Assembly: GCF_900659635.1 (NCBI RefSeq)
Contig: NZ_CAACVB010000046.1
Coordinates: 1-40,724 of the forward strand
Reading direction: 5' to 3'
DNA from: Actinomadura roseirufa
Lineage (GTDB): Bacteria > Actinomycetota > Actinomycetes > Streptosporangiales > Streptosporangiaceae
Length of the DNA: 40,724 bases
In this document: positions 8,439-17,021 of the stretch, piece after piece
Layout: the number at the start of each line of letters is the position of its first letter
How positions within the stretch are numbered: position 1 is the first letter of the stretch
Position numbers and translations under genes: made by a program
Notes under the pieces: generated by a model
What the model was told of the DNA's origin: nothing
The model's input: only the letters and a program-made list of their open reading frames with translations
Database searches by the model: none

Positions 8439-9266
8439 TCAGTCCGGTCGGGCCAGGGTGAGCCGGCGCCGGTCCAGGTCGATCTCGGTGACGACGACGT
8501 CCACGTCGTCGCCGACCTGAAGGCCGCGCAGGGGCTCGTCCCGGTGGACCAGTCCCTCGACGCCGTCGGCGACGCGGACAAAGAACCCGAACGGGACCAG
8601 CGCGGTGACGGTGCCGGAGAGCGCGCGCCCCACCCGGACGTCGAGGGCGAACCGGCGGAAGGGGTCGGGCCGCAGCGCCTTCAGCGAGAGCCTGACCTCA
8701 CCGTTGTAGACATCCGGCCCGAGCACCTCGGCGGTGAGTCTCTGGCCGGACCGCACCACCTCGCCGAGATCGTCGAAGCGCCGCCACGACACCTCGACGG
8801 GCGAGATGAAACCGACGCCGGGGAAGACGGGGTGCCGGGGCCCGTCGTCCAGGTCCACGAACACCCCGAACCGCTCCACCGCGGCGACCGTCCCCGAACA
8901 CCGGTCGCCCCGCCGCACGCCGCGCAGGAACGCCCACAGCTCCCGGTCGCCGTCCGCGATCAGCGCCAGCCCGATCAGCCCGCACCGCCGGTCCACCGCG
9001 ACCACCTCGCCGGTGACGCGCCGTCCCACGCCGGCGTCCTCGACGCGGGCGCGCCCGAACCTGTGCCGCGTCAGGTTGGACGAGCTGATCCGCCCGAGCG
9101 GCCGGTCCGCGAAACCGTCGACGGTCACCGTCACGTCGCCGACGGCGGTGACCCCCGCGACCACTCCCGAACAGAGGTCGCCGACCTGGACCGCGTCCAC
9201 AAAGGCCCGAGCGGCCCGCTCCACGTCCACATCGGTAACCCTGGCACAGACTCGGGGCGCGGACAC
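8439..9266 (-). CDS. Multi-S1-domain RNA-binding protein
   Basis: The 275-aa protein contains several S1/OB-fold repeats. The clearest are near residues 117-198 (GTVAAVERFGVFVDLDDG) and 211-275 (GTVTALVPFGFFVRVADG ... GLVHRDE), with weaker copies nearer the N-terminus. S1 repeats bind single-stranded RNA, as in ribosomal protein S1. This protein is much shorter than RpsA and lacks its usual context, so a separate role in RNA handling is inferred. The GTG at 9266 has no good Shine-Dalgarno, and a later GTG within the first 15 codons is possible. Confidence 0.75.
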   Translation of the reverse strand: MSAPRVCARVTDVDVERAARAFVDAVQVGDLCSGVVAGVTAVGDVTVTVDGFADRPLGRISSSNLTRHRFGRARVEDAGVGRRVTGEVVAVDRRCGLIGLALIADGDRELWAFLRGVRRGDRCSGTVAAVERFGVFVDLDDGPRHPVFPGVGFISPVEVSWRRFDDLGEVVRSGQRLTAEVLGPDVYNGEVRLSLKALRPDPFRRFALDVRVGRALSGTVTALVPFGFFVRVADGVEGLVHRDEPLRGLQVGDDVDVVVTEIDLDRRRLTLARPD

Positions 9267-9281
9267 CGGGGGCCGCGGATG

Positions 9282-9782
9282 TCAGGACGCCTCGGCCCTG
9301 ACGCGTTCGACGAGTGACCGCATGTCCCCTCGATAGCGGACGGAGACCTCCCGCACGTACTCGATGCCGAGGCGCTTCGCCATGCCCTCGTACAGCCGCT
9401 GCGCGTTGACGTTGTCGGTGTCGGTCTCGCCTTCGACGAACTCGTATCCGCGCCGCGCCGCCTCGTCGAAGGCCGTGGAGATCAGCCTGATGCCCACGCC
9501 CCCCATGACGCGGTCCGACTCGGTCACGTAGGCGTCGTGCATGTAGGCGGCCCGTGCCGCGCGCTGGGTGGACTGCTGGGTGTCCACCATGACGAAGCCC
9601 ACGGCCGCCTCGTGCCGGCTGGCCACCACCAGGAAACACGTCTCGCTGCCCACGAAGTCCTCAAGGAACGCACGGGTTCGGGACGGGTCGATCTCGCGCC
9701 CGCAGTAGCGCTGCTGCTCGGCGAGCAGCGGAAGCAGCGACTCGATGCTGTCCTTGTTCATCACCGCGGTTTGGACACCCAC
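9282..9782 (-). CDS. GNAT-family N-acetyltransferase
   Basis: A 166-aa protein with GNAT features: strands around CFLVVASRHEAAVGFVMVD, an acetyl-CoA-binding segment SDRVMGGVGIRLISTAF (a variant of the usual R-G-x-G-x-A/G loop), and the C-terminal pattern DNVNAQRLYEGMAKRLG. GTG start at 9782, supported by AAGGAGA seven bases upstream. It ends 16 bases before the S1-domain gene begins, so the two leftward genes are probably co-transcribed. The acceptor substrate is unknown. Confidence 0.8.
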   Translation of the reverse strand: MGVQTAVMNKDSIESLLPLLAEQQRYCGREIDPSRTRAFLEDFVGSETCFLVVASRHEAAVGFVMVDTQQSTQRAARAAYMHDAYVTESDRVMGGVGIRLISTAFDEAARRGYEFVEGETDTDNVNAQRLYEGMAKRLGIEYVREVSVRYRGDMRSLVERVRAEAS

Positions 9783-10181
9783 CGGACTTTCTCCTTGTAA
9801 TTGAGTCCGGCCGTCGCCGGAATTTTGGTCGGAGCCGTTCTGGGAAAGACGGCCACCGGCGATGGTAAGTCGCGTTCTGACGTCCGGTCAAGCATGGTCA
9901 AGCGCCCGAAACGCCGATTGTGGATGCGCCCGATAATGGTCTTTCCGCTGATCAGGCTGGGTGCGGTGCCGCATTCTCCGGAATGCGGCGGTAGATCTGC
10001 CCGAAAGGGCGGCGGGCGTTGACCTGAAGGGGCAGGTGCCATGTGCGATTAGGCAAACAGCGCTGCGCCGATGGCGTCTTGGGCGGCGATGCGCGTACGC
10101 TGCCGATAACTCGGTCACCTCGTGAAGCAAGGCGATCTCAAATGGCACGGAATCGGTCGATGAGTTCGGTGGGAAAGTCAG
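9783..10181. other. Divergent intergenic region upstream of the biosynthetic cluster
   Basis: About 400 bases without a convincing gene, between the leftward GNAT gene and the rightward MFS gene. It must hold promoters for both directions. A TTGACC hexamer at 10019-10024 could be a -35 element for the rightward operon, but no good -10 is visible. A palindrome lies at 9968-9989 (separate entry). Base composition is a little less G+C-rich than in the flanking genes. Confidence 0.5.
9968..9989. promoter_or_regulatory. Perfect 9-bp inverted repeat with 4-nt centre
   Basis: GCCGCATTC, TCCG, GAATGCGGC: arms 9968-9976 and 9981-9989. It lies mid-way in the divergent gap before the cluster's first gene. 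It could be an operator or an RNA hairpin; there is no T-tract, so a terminator is less likely. No other copy was recognised in the window. Confidence 0.45.
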
Positions 10182-11480
10182 GTGATGGCGGTGGCGGAGG
10201 CGCGTGCCGTGCCCGGGCCGGCTCTCGTCGAACCCGTCGTCCCGGTCTCCGGTGGCTGGATCGCCGCCAATACTCTGGCCAATCTCGGAATGGCGATGGC
10301 GGTGGTGACGCCGCCGCAGTTCCAGCTCGCGGACCAGGCGGCCGCCTTCGGCTCCGGGGGGCGGTTCCTCGTCCTCGGCCTGGTCAACGCGGCGGGCAGC
10401 CTGGCCGGGATCGTCTCGACGCCGCTGATCGGCGCCCTGTCCGACCGGACCTCCCGCGGGTCCGTTCCGATCCTCGGGTCCGGGCACGGGCGGCGTCACC
10501 CCTGGACGCTGGTCACGGCGATCGCCGGCGCGCTCTGCCTGGTCCTGCTCGGGTACCAGGACACGGCGCCCGGCATCATCGGCTGCTGGTTCGGGTTCAA
10601 CTTCTTCCAGGGCGGCATGTTCGCCTCCCTCAGCGCCTCGGTACCGGATCTGGTGCCGCCGCAGCAGCGCGCGACCGTGTCCGGCTGGGTCGGCATGCCG
10701 CAGGCGCTCGGCCTGGTCGCGGGCGGCCTGCTGGTGACGCGGCTGACGTCCGGCGTCGCCGGCGCCTACCTCCTGCTCGCCGCGGGCATGGTGACGCTGG
10801 CCCTGCCGTTCGTCCTGCTCACCAGGGACCCGGTCCTCGAACCGTGGCACCGGCCGCCCTTCTCGGCCGCCGCCCTCGTGCGGTCGTTCGGCTTCGACCC
10901 GCGCCGGCACCCCGACTTCGGCTGGGCGTGGCTCGCGCGGCTGCTGATGATGACGGCCCACGCCGTCGGCACGCTCTACCTTCCGTACTTCCTGGAGGGC
11001 GCGGTGGACGGGCACGCGGGCGGGGCGCACCGGGCCGAGTCGCGGCTGCTCGTGCTGGTCACCGTCTTCTCACTGGTCGCGGTCGTCGCGGCGGTGGCCG
11101 CCGGGATCACGTCCGACCGGCTGGCACGGCGCAGGCCGCTGGTCGCCGCCGCGGGCCTCACGATGGCGGCCGCCGCGCTTTCCCTCGCCTTTTTCCAGAG
11201 CTGGTCCGCGGTGCTCGCCGCCGCGGTCGTCTTCGGGCTCGGTTTCGGTGCCTACATCGCGGTGAGCCAGGCGCTGATAACCGAGGTGCTCCCCGCCGCC
11301 GAGAACAGGGCGAAAGATCTCGGTGTCGTCCATATCGCGAATCTGGGCTCCTATGTCATCGGAGGGGTCGTGGCGGTTCCGGTGGTGGCACTCGGTGGAT
11401 ATTCCGCTCTCTATGTTCTCGTTTCCATCACCGCACTGATCGGCTCGCTGGTGATTTTCCGGGTCCGCGGGGTGCGCTGA
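10182..11480 (+). CDS. MFS transporter, probable exporter of the cluster product
   Basis: This 432-aa membrane protein has about 12 hydrophobic segments. The MFS signature loop between TM2 and TM3 appears as GALSDRTSRG, and a second cytoplasmic loop carries TSDRLARRR. The whole resembles the sugar/glycoside-type or drug-export MFS branches. Start: GTG 10182 immediately followed by ATG 10185; GGGAAA lies upstream. As first gene of the block, with no ABC exporter present, it is the obvious candidate for export of, or self-protection against, the cluster product. Direction of transport is inferred. Confidence 0.85.
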   Translation: MMAVAEARAVPGPALVEPVVPVSGGWIAANTLANLGMAMAVVTPPQFQLADQAAAFGSGGRFLVLGLVNAAGSLAGIVSTPLIGALSDRTSRGSVPILGSGHGRRHPWTLVTAIAGALCLVLLGYQDTAPGIIGCWFGFNFFQGGMFASLSASVPDLVPPQQRATVSGWVGMPQALGLVAGGLLVTRLTSGVAGAYLLLAAGMVTLALPFVLLTRDPVLEPWHRPPFSAAALVRSFGFDPRRHPDFGWAWLARLLMMTAHAVGTLYLPYFLEGAVDGHAGGAHRAESRLLVLVTVFSLVAVVAAVAAGITSDRLARRRPLVAAAGLTMAAAALSLAFFQSWSAVLAAAVVFGLGFGAYIAVSQALITEVLPAAENRAKDLGVVHIANLGSYVIGGVVAVPVVALGGYSALYVLVSITALIGSLVIFRVRGVR

Positions 11481-11536
11481 CCGTCCCTCGATGGAGCCGA
11501 TAGAGAAGTTCTGCGATTTCTCCCACGGAGGAAAAG

Positions 11537-12112
11537 ATGTCGCAAGCACAGCACGCCCGGCGGGTAACCGAATCCGCGTCCGCCCCCGCTGTCGTCGACG
11601 CCCTGCTCGACGCGATCGGGTCGCTGGGAGATCCACCGGGTGACCCCGAGCACGAACCAGATCACGAGGAGCTCGTCTTAGCGGTGCGCGGGCTGCACGA
11701 ATGCAACGCCCGGCTGTGGGACAGGGAGGACGACGCGCGGCGGGCGCACGCCACGGACGCGGAGATCGGCGCGATCAAGCGCGTGATCGACGTGCTCAAC
11801 CTCCGTCGGCACGGCTACATCGAGGCGGTGGACGACGCCCTGCTGACCGCGCTGCCGCAGAGCGAAGACGGCGTCTCGCACACCGAGACGCCGGGCCTGA
11901 TCGTCGACCGGCTGTCCGTCCTGACGCTGCGCGTGCATCACACCACCGCGCGCGCGAAGGAGAAGGGGACGGACGAGGAGCACCGGCTGGAGGCGATTCG
12001 AGGGCAGCTGACCGACCTGCGGGAGGCGCTGCGCGTCCTGCTGCACCAGTCGGCCGAGGGCCGGATCCGCTTCCGGACCTACCGCGCGCACAAGGTCTAC
12101 GGGAAGAACTGA
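11537..12112 (+). CDS. DUF4254 family protein
   Basis: The 191-aa sequence matches the DUF4254 pattern as I remember it: HECNARLWDREDDAR near the middle, AIKRVIDVLN, then ETPGLIVDRLSVLTLRVHH and a C-terminal YRAHKVYGKN. It is predominantly helical with no membrane segment. A GGAGGAAAAG Shine-Dalgarno precedes the ATG at 11537. Members are best known beside glycosyltransferase genes in Gram-negative cell-surface polysaccharide clusters. Here a GT9 gene lies about 1 kb downstream, which keeps that pairing in a Gram-positive setting. Biochemical role is unknown; a partner of the glycosyltransferase is an inference. Confidence 0.8.
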   Translation: MSQAQHARRVTESASAPAVVDALLDAIGSLGDPPGDPEHEPDHEELVLAVRGLHECNARLWDREDDARRAHATDAEIGAIKRVIDVLNLRRHGYIEAVDDALLTALPQSEDGVSHTETPGLIVDRLSVLTLRVHHTTARAKEKGTDEEHRLEAIRGQLTDLREALRVLLHQSAEGRIRFRTYRAHKVYGKN

Positions 12113-12144
12113 GCCGATCACCGATCCGCAAGGGAGTGGAGAAC

Positions 12145-12993
12145 ATGTTCAGCGTGGGACTGATGGAGATCATCGGCAGGCGGCGCGTGCTCTCGATGTA
12201 CGAGGAGGTCGGCCGGATCGCCGCGCTCGGGTTCGACACCTTCGAAATGTGGGCGCCATGGAACGTGACCGCCGGGGACGCGGAGGAGGTGCGCGCGAGA
12301 TTGGCCGGCGACGGCCTCAAGGTGGGATGCGTGGCCGCGCCCGCGGAGCTCTACGGCGACAACGGCAGGAGCGCGCGGCTGCTGGCGGAGGCCATCGGCG
12401 TCGCCCACGCGCTCGGCGCACCGCTGGTCAACACCTACTTCGGGCACGGCGAGCGCGATGACGCCGATGCCATCGACCGGTACGCCGAGGCCGTCCGGCC
12501 GCTGCTGGACCTGGCCGAGCAGGCCGGGGTGACGCTGGTGCTGGAGAACGAGTTCGACCTCTTCGGCTTCGATCCGGACCATTCCGATATCACGCGCCGT
12601 CCCGATTCACTGCGCACGCTGGTGGAAAAGGTCGGACACGATTCCTTCCGTCTCAACCTGGACCCGGGGAACTACCAGTGCTCCGGCACCGATGTGAAGG
12701 AAGCCCTTGAGGCGATCGGCCAGTACGTGGCCTACGTCCACGTCAAGGACATCCTTCCGTTCGATGGCCCGGAGAACGAGTACGCCGACGGCTGGAAGAT
12801 CTTCACCGATGCCGGCCGGCGCTATGTGGTGACCAATCTGGGTGAGGGCAGCGTCCCCTGGGACATGGTTCTCGAAGAACTGCGGAGGATCGGTTACTCC
12901 GGGAACTTCAACCTGGAGCCGCACTGTGCCCGGGACGCTCTCGATGAGGCGCTCGTGCGGTCGCGCGAACTGATCACGGCGCGGTTCGGCTGA
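12145..12993 (+). CDS. TIM-barrel sugar phosphate isomerase/epimerase family protein
   Basis: A 282-aa xylose-isomerase-like TIM barrel (AP-endonuclease 2 fold). Likely metal ligands appear in the LVLENEFD strand (Glu), LNLDPGNYQCSG (Asp), YVHVKDI (His) and FNLEPH (Glu, His), the usual order for IolE/IolI, hydroxypyruvate isomerase and epimerase relatives. ATG at 12145 preceded by AGGGAGTGGAGA. Such enzymes isomerise or epimerise keto-sugars, inososes or their phosphates. With the Gfo/Idh/MocA dehydrogenase and DegT aminotransferase nearby, a role in making a keto-sugar or cyclitol precursor is likely (inference). Confidence 0.87.
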   Translation: MFSVGLMEIIGRRRVLSMYEEVGRIAALGFDTFEMWAPWNVTAGDAEEVRARLAGDGLKVGCVAAPAELYGDNGRSARLLAEAIGVAHALGAPLVNTYFGHGERDDADAIDRYAEAVRPLLDLAEQAGVTLVLENEFDLFGFDPDHSDITRRPDSLRTLVEKVGHDSFRLNLDPGNYQCSGTDVKEALEAIGQYVAYVHVKDILPFDGPENEYADGWKIFTDAGRRYVVTNLGEGSVPWDMVLEELRRIGYSGNFNLEPHCARDALDEALVRSRELITARFG

Positions 12994-13086
12994 CCGGCCG
13001 GAACGTGAACGCGCCGAGGTGCCGCCGGGCCCGGCCCGGACACGGCCGGTCACCGCACGAGGACTCCACGGGATGGTGGATCGACA

Positions 13087-14214
13087 ATGCGACCGTTTTC
13101 TGAGCCGGATCCCGGCACCGCAGCCGCTGCGGACGGGCGGGCCGCCCCGCGCAGGCGCGCCCTGGTCGTGCTGAACAGCGGGCTGGGCAACAGCGTGATG
13201 TCGGCGCCGCTGCTGGCGGTGCTGGGCGAGCGGCTGAACATCGACTGCACCGTCCTCGGCCTGCCCCTGCCGGGGGACCTGCTGCCGTCGCTGAACCCGG
13301 CGCGGCCGGTCGCGGGAGAGCCGGGGCTGCCGCCGCTGTGGCGCCGGTTCCGGCCCCGGGACTGGGACGACATCCTCGCCTTCCTGCACGGCCGGGGCAT
13401 CGACCTGGTCATCAACCTGCGCAAGCACGACCCGGCCAAGGACGGCGCCTACTTCGCCTTCCGGGACCGGGCGGCGCGCGAGCAGATCACCTGCTGGGAC
13501 CTGCACGCCCCGCCCGGGGGCGGCGGCGGCCCCCAGCCGTTCGCCCGCGAGGCGATGGGGCTGTTCCGCCGGCACGCCGGCGACCTGCCGGACGGGGACT
13601 GGCGGTGGCTCGCCGGCACGCGCCGTCCCCCCGAACAGCCGGTGGCCGGGCTGTTCCTGGGCGCCAGCACGTCCCTGAAACGGTGGACGGTCCGTTCCTG
13701 GGCCGGTCTCGTCGGCCAGCTGCGCGCCGCGCGTCCGTCGCTGCGGATCTCGGTGTCCACCGGAGCGGGCGAGGAGGAGATCGCGCTGCTCGACGAGCTG
13801 GTCGCGCGATGCGCGCCCGGCGCGTTCGAGGTGCGTCACCTCGCCGGGGTGGACGAGCTGGTCCGCTGGGTCGGCTCGCTGTCGGTGCTGGTGACCGGGG
13901 ACACGGCGACCGTCCACATCGCCGCCGCGCAGGGGGTGCCCGGCGTCGGCCTGTACTTCAGCACGCTCGCCTCCATCTGGGGGCCGGGCGCCGCGGCGCC
14001 CGGGTTCACGCTGCTGCAGAGCCCGATCGGCCGGCTGTGCCCGGGGATGCAGGTCAACGGCACGTGCACCCGCATGTACACCGGCTGCCCGGCGCCGTGC
14101 CGGCTCGGCATCGGGGTCCGCTCGGTCCGGTCGGCCACGCTGGAGCGGCTGGAGCGGGCCGGCGCGGGCGTCCCCGCCCGGAGCTGCGCCGCGGGCCGGG
14201 TGACCACACGCTGA
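13087..14214 (+). CDS. Glycosyltransferase family 9 (heptosyltransferase-like)
   Basis: A 375-aa GT-B-fold protein. The N-terminal Rossmann motif is LVVLNSGLGNSVMSAPLL. The C-terminal donor-binding part has FLGASTSLKRW (about residues 190-200) and the GT9 signature TGDTATVHIAAAQGVP (about 270-285), followed by GLYFSTLASIWGP. Four Cys residues near the C-terminus (LCPGM, GTCTRM, GCPAPCR) are suggestive of a metal or disulfide site, which is unusual. GT9 enzymes normally transfer ADP-heptose to lipopolysaccharide. A Gram-positive actinomycete has no LPS, so transfer of a sugar to the small-molecule product is more likely. Confidence 0.85.
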   Translation: MRPFSEPDPGTAAAADGRAAPRRRALVVLNSGLGNSVMSAPLLAVLGERLNIDCTVLGLPLPGDLLPSLNPARPVAGEPGLPPLWRRFRPRDWDDILAFLHGRGIDLVINLRKHDPAKDGAYFAFRDRAAREQITCWDLHAPPGGGGGPQPFAREAMGLFRRHAGDLPDGDWRWLAGTRRPPEQPVAGLFLGASTSLKRWTVRSWAGLVGQLRAARPSLRISVSTGAGEEEIALLDELVARCAPGAFEVRHLAGVDELVRWVGSLSVLVTGDTATVHIAAAQGVPGVGLYFSTLASIWGPGAAAPGFTLLQSPIGRLCPGMQVNGTCTRMYTGCPAPCRLGIGVRSVRSATLERLERAGAGVPARSCAAGRVTTR

Positions 14215-14242
14215 CAACACCGACTGAGGGAGGTGGCGGTCG

Positions 14243-15493
14243 ATGCCGGGTCCCGGTTTCCGCCATGTGGGTTCGGAAGAACGCGAGAACGTCCTGGAGG
14301 CCCTGTCCGCGGGGACGATGACGCGGTACGCCTACGAGCGCGCGGGCCGCACGTCCTGCGTCTACCGTTTCGAACGCCGGGTGGAGGAGCTGTTCGGCGT
14401 CCCCCACTGCGTCGCGGTCAACAGCGGGACGTCCGCGCTGCTCGCGGGACTGGCGGCGCTCGGGGTCGGGCCCGGCGACGAGGTGATCGTGCCGGGCTAC
14501 ACCTTCATCGCCTCGATCGCGAGCGTCGTCACGGCCGGCGCGGTCCCCGTGCTCGCCGAGATCGACGAGACGCTCGGCCTCGACCCGCACGACGTCGAAG
14601 CCAAGATCACGCCGCGCACGAAGGCGATCATGGCGGTGCACATGCTCGGCTCCCCCGCCGACGTGCCGGTGCTGCGCGAGATCGCCGACCGGTACGGGAT
14701 CGCGCTGATCGAGGACGTGGCGCAGGCCTGCGGAGGCTCGGTCGGCGGCCGCAGGCTGGGCGCGTTCGGCGACGTCGGGGCGTTCTCGCTGAACTACTTC
14801 AAGGTGATCACCTCGGGTGAGGGCGGGTTCGTGCTGACGTCCTCGCGGGAGCGCTACCACCGCGCCTACGCCTTCCACGACCACGGGTTCCTGCCGGACC
14901 GGGCCGGGGTCGCCCCGGGCGACTCGATCTTCGGGCTGAACCTGCGGATGACCGACCTGGCCGGGGGCGTCGCGCTCGCGCAGATCGGCAAGCTGGACCG
15001 GATCCTGGCCCGGACCCGCGCGCTGCGCGACACCCTCTCGGCCGAGATCGGCACGCTGCCGTCCGCGCGGCGGCGCAGGCTGGTCGACCCGGGCGGCGAC
15101 TGCGCCTCGGCGCTGGTCTACCTGTTCGACACCCCGGGGCTCGCGGCGGAGGTCGCGCGGAGCCTGGGGACGATCCGGCTGATCGAGTCCGGCAAGCACT
15201 ACTACGGCGACATGCCGCAGCTTCGGCGGCTGGCCGCGCGCACCGTCCGCGCGTCGCCCTTCCAGAACTGGTCGGGGCCGGGCGAGGAGTCCTACCGCGT
15301 CGGCGCCCTGCCGCGGACCGACGACATCCTCGCGCGGTCGGTGGCGCTCTCGGTCGGCATGTCCGACCACTACACCGGGACCGGGTTCGGGATCTCCACC
15401 GACAGCACCGACGAGGACGTCGCGCGGGTGGCCGCCCGGTTCAGGGACGTCGCAGGGTCGGTCCGCGGCGTGCCGCTGGGAGGCGTCTCATGA
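14243..15493 (+). CDS. DegT/DnrJ/EryC1/StrS-family sugar aminotransferase
   Basis: A 416-aa PLP-dependent aminotransferase. The family landmarks are present: NSGTSALLAGLAALGVGPGD near the N-terminus, the VPGYTFIASI loop, VHMLGSPADV, LIEDVAQACGG (PLP-ring Asp) and the Schiff-base lysine in NYFKVITSGEGG (Lys187). ATG 14243 follows GAGGGAGGTGG. These enzymes transaminate keto-sugars or keto-cyclitols using Glu or Gln. The stop overlaps the start of the GMC oxidoreductase (ATGA), so the ketone-forming and ketone-aminating enzymes may be coupled. Confidence 0.92.
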   Translation: MPGPGFRHVGSEERENVLEALSAGTMTRYAYERAGRTSCVYRFERRVEELFGVPHCVAVNSGTSALLAGLAALGVGPGDEVIVPGYTFIASIASVVTAGAVPVLAEIDETLGLDPHDVEAKITPRTKAIMAVHMLGSPADVPVLREIADRYGIALIEDVAQACGGSVGGRRLGAFGDVGAFSLNYFKVITSGEGGFVLTSSRERYHRAYAFHDHGFLPDRAGVAPGDSIFGLNLRMTDLAGGVALAQIGKLDRILARTRALRDTLSAEIGTLPSARRRRLVDPGGDCASALVYLFDTPGLAAEVARSLGTIRLIESGKHYYGDMPQLRRLAARTVRASPFQNWSGPGEESYRVGALPRTDDILARSVALSVGMSDHYTGTGFGISTDSTDEDVARVAARFRDVAGSVRGVPLGGVS

Positions 15494-16980
15494 CCGGAAC
15501 GCCCGGCGTGGCCGACGCGCTGCGCGACGAGCCGCCCGGCTCGGCCGGCGTCCTCGTGGTGGGCGGCGGGCTCGCGGGCCTGACGGTCGCCTCGTCGCTG
15601 GCCCGGCGCGGCGTCACGGACATCGTGGTGCTGGAGTCCGGTCCGGCGGCGGGCACGACCCACTACCGGTGGGACCAGACCGTCCCGCAGGCTCAGCGGA
15701 CCTGGCTGGAGCCGGAGTCCGACCGCCACCACTGGCGGCCCTGGACGTCGACGCACGGCAACTACTCCGGGGTGGCGAGCCTGCGCCGGCGCGTGGGCGG
15801 CCGCTCGCTGTACTGGCACGGCGTCACGCTCCCGGTGGAGCCCTGGGCGCTGCGCGCGCCCGACTGGCCCGCGCCGGTGGTGCGCGACCTCACGACCGCC
15901 TGGGACGGCGGCGCCCCCCTGTACGCCCGGGTGACCGACGAGCTCACGCGGTGGACGGGCGGTGAGTCGCTGCGGGCCGGCGGCGAGTTGAAGCTCGGCG
16001 ACCGGGTGCTGCGCGGCACGCCGCTCGCGGTACGGCGGGGGACGGCCCCGGGCCGGTACCGCGCGTTCACGCCCTTGCATTACTGGGAGGACGCGGACGT
16101 CCGGCGCGCGGCGTCGATCGTGCCGTCCTGCCATGTGGTGGAGGTCCTGACCGGGGCCGGCGGCACGACCGGCGCGCGGGTCGTGCACGGCGGGACGCCG
16201 CGCACCGTCCGGTCCGGGACCGTCGTGCTCGCCGGGGGCACGGTGGAGAACAGCCGCCTCGCGATCCAGGCGATGCGTCCGGCCGGGCTGCTGGACGCGC
16301 CGCGGCTGCCCGGCCTCGTCGACAAGATCGCGCACGGGTTCACCGCGGTGCTGGACCCGGCGCGGCTCGACCCCGAGATCGCCGGGCACGCGCGCGCGGG
16401 CGCCTTCCTGACCGCCCCGGGCCCGCCGTCGCTGCGCTCGAACCTCTTCCTGAGCCTGCGGACGAACGCCCGGGACGCCGCGGTGCTGGACGTCTGGCTG
16501 ATGGGCGAGCAGACCCCGGCCATGGCGAGCGGGGTGCGGTGCCGGGCCGACGGCGCCGTGCCGTGGCCCACGGTGATCGACGCGGTCCTGAGCCCGCCCG
16601 ACCGGGACCTGATCCGGCTCCAGCAGGACGAGCTCCAGCTCATCTGGCGCGACTTCCGCGCGCGGAACGCGCTGACCGGCGCGCCGCTGGAGTTCGATCC
16701 CGGCTACGGCGGCGGCGACCTGGCCCGCACGCTGCTGGACGCCGACACGACGCCCGCGGGCTCGCCCCCCGTCACCTACTCGTTCCCGCTCGGGTCCGAG
16801 CAGCACGAGGCGTCCACGATCCCGCTCGGATCGGTGCTCGACGAGCGGCACGAGTTCGCCGGGCTGCCGGGGCTGTTCGCCGCGGGCCCGTCCACCTTCC
16901 CGCGGACCGGCGCCGCGAACCCGTCGCTGACGACCTTCGCGCTGGCGCACCGGCTCGCCGCGCTGCTGGCCGACGGCTAG
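15490..16980 (+). CDS. GMC-family FAD-dependent oxidoreductase
   Basis: A 496-aa flavoprotein. The dinucleotide-binding motif VGGGLAG is at residues 24-30 with the acidic end of strand 2 in VVLESGPAAG. VGGRSLYWHGV (about 102-112) matches the GMC segment that contacts the flavin. The C-terminus has AGPSTFPRTGAANPSLTTFA, the typical GMC end with the Asn-Pro pair. ATG overlaps the preceding TGA by four bases. GMC enzymes oxidise alcohols to aldehydes or ketones. In 2-deoxystreptamine aminoglycoside pathways a similar flavin dehydrogenase plus aminotransferase pair turns a sugar C-6' hydroxyl into an amine; the same logic could apply here. Confidence 0.87.
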   Translation: MTGTPGVADALRDEPPGSAGVLVVGGGLAGLTVASSLARRGVTDIVVLESGPAAGTTHYRWDQTVPQAQRTWLEPESDRHHWRPWTSTHGNYSGVASLRRRVGGRSLYWHGVTLPVEPWALRAPDWPAPVVRDLTTAWDGGAPLYARVTDELTRWTGGESLRAGGELKLGDRVLRGTPLAVRRGTAPGRYRAFTPLHYWEDADVRRAASIVPSCHVVEVLTGAGGTTGARVVHGGTPRTVRSGTVVLAGGTVENSRLAIQAMRPAGLLDAPRLPGLVDKIAHGFTAVLDPARLDPEIAGHARAGAFLTAPGPPSLRSNLFLSLRTNARDAAVLDVWLMGEQTPAMASGVRCRADGAVPWPTVIDAVLSPPDRDLIRLQQDELQLIWRDFRARNALTGAPLEFDPGYGGGDLARTLLDADTTPAGSPPVTYSFPLGSEQHEASTIPLGSVLDERHEFAGLPGLFAAGPSTFPRTGAANPSLTTFALAHRLAALLADG

Positions 16981-17021
16981 GGGGACGAATGGGCAGGTGG
17001 AAGGCGGCCGTGCGAGCGGTC

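Noticed and set aside
9537..9800. Rightward frame opposite the GNAT gene
   Set aside because: Antisense shadow of a gene with clear motifs and a good Shine-Dalgarno.
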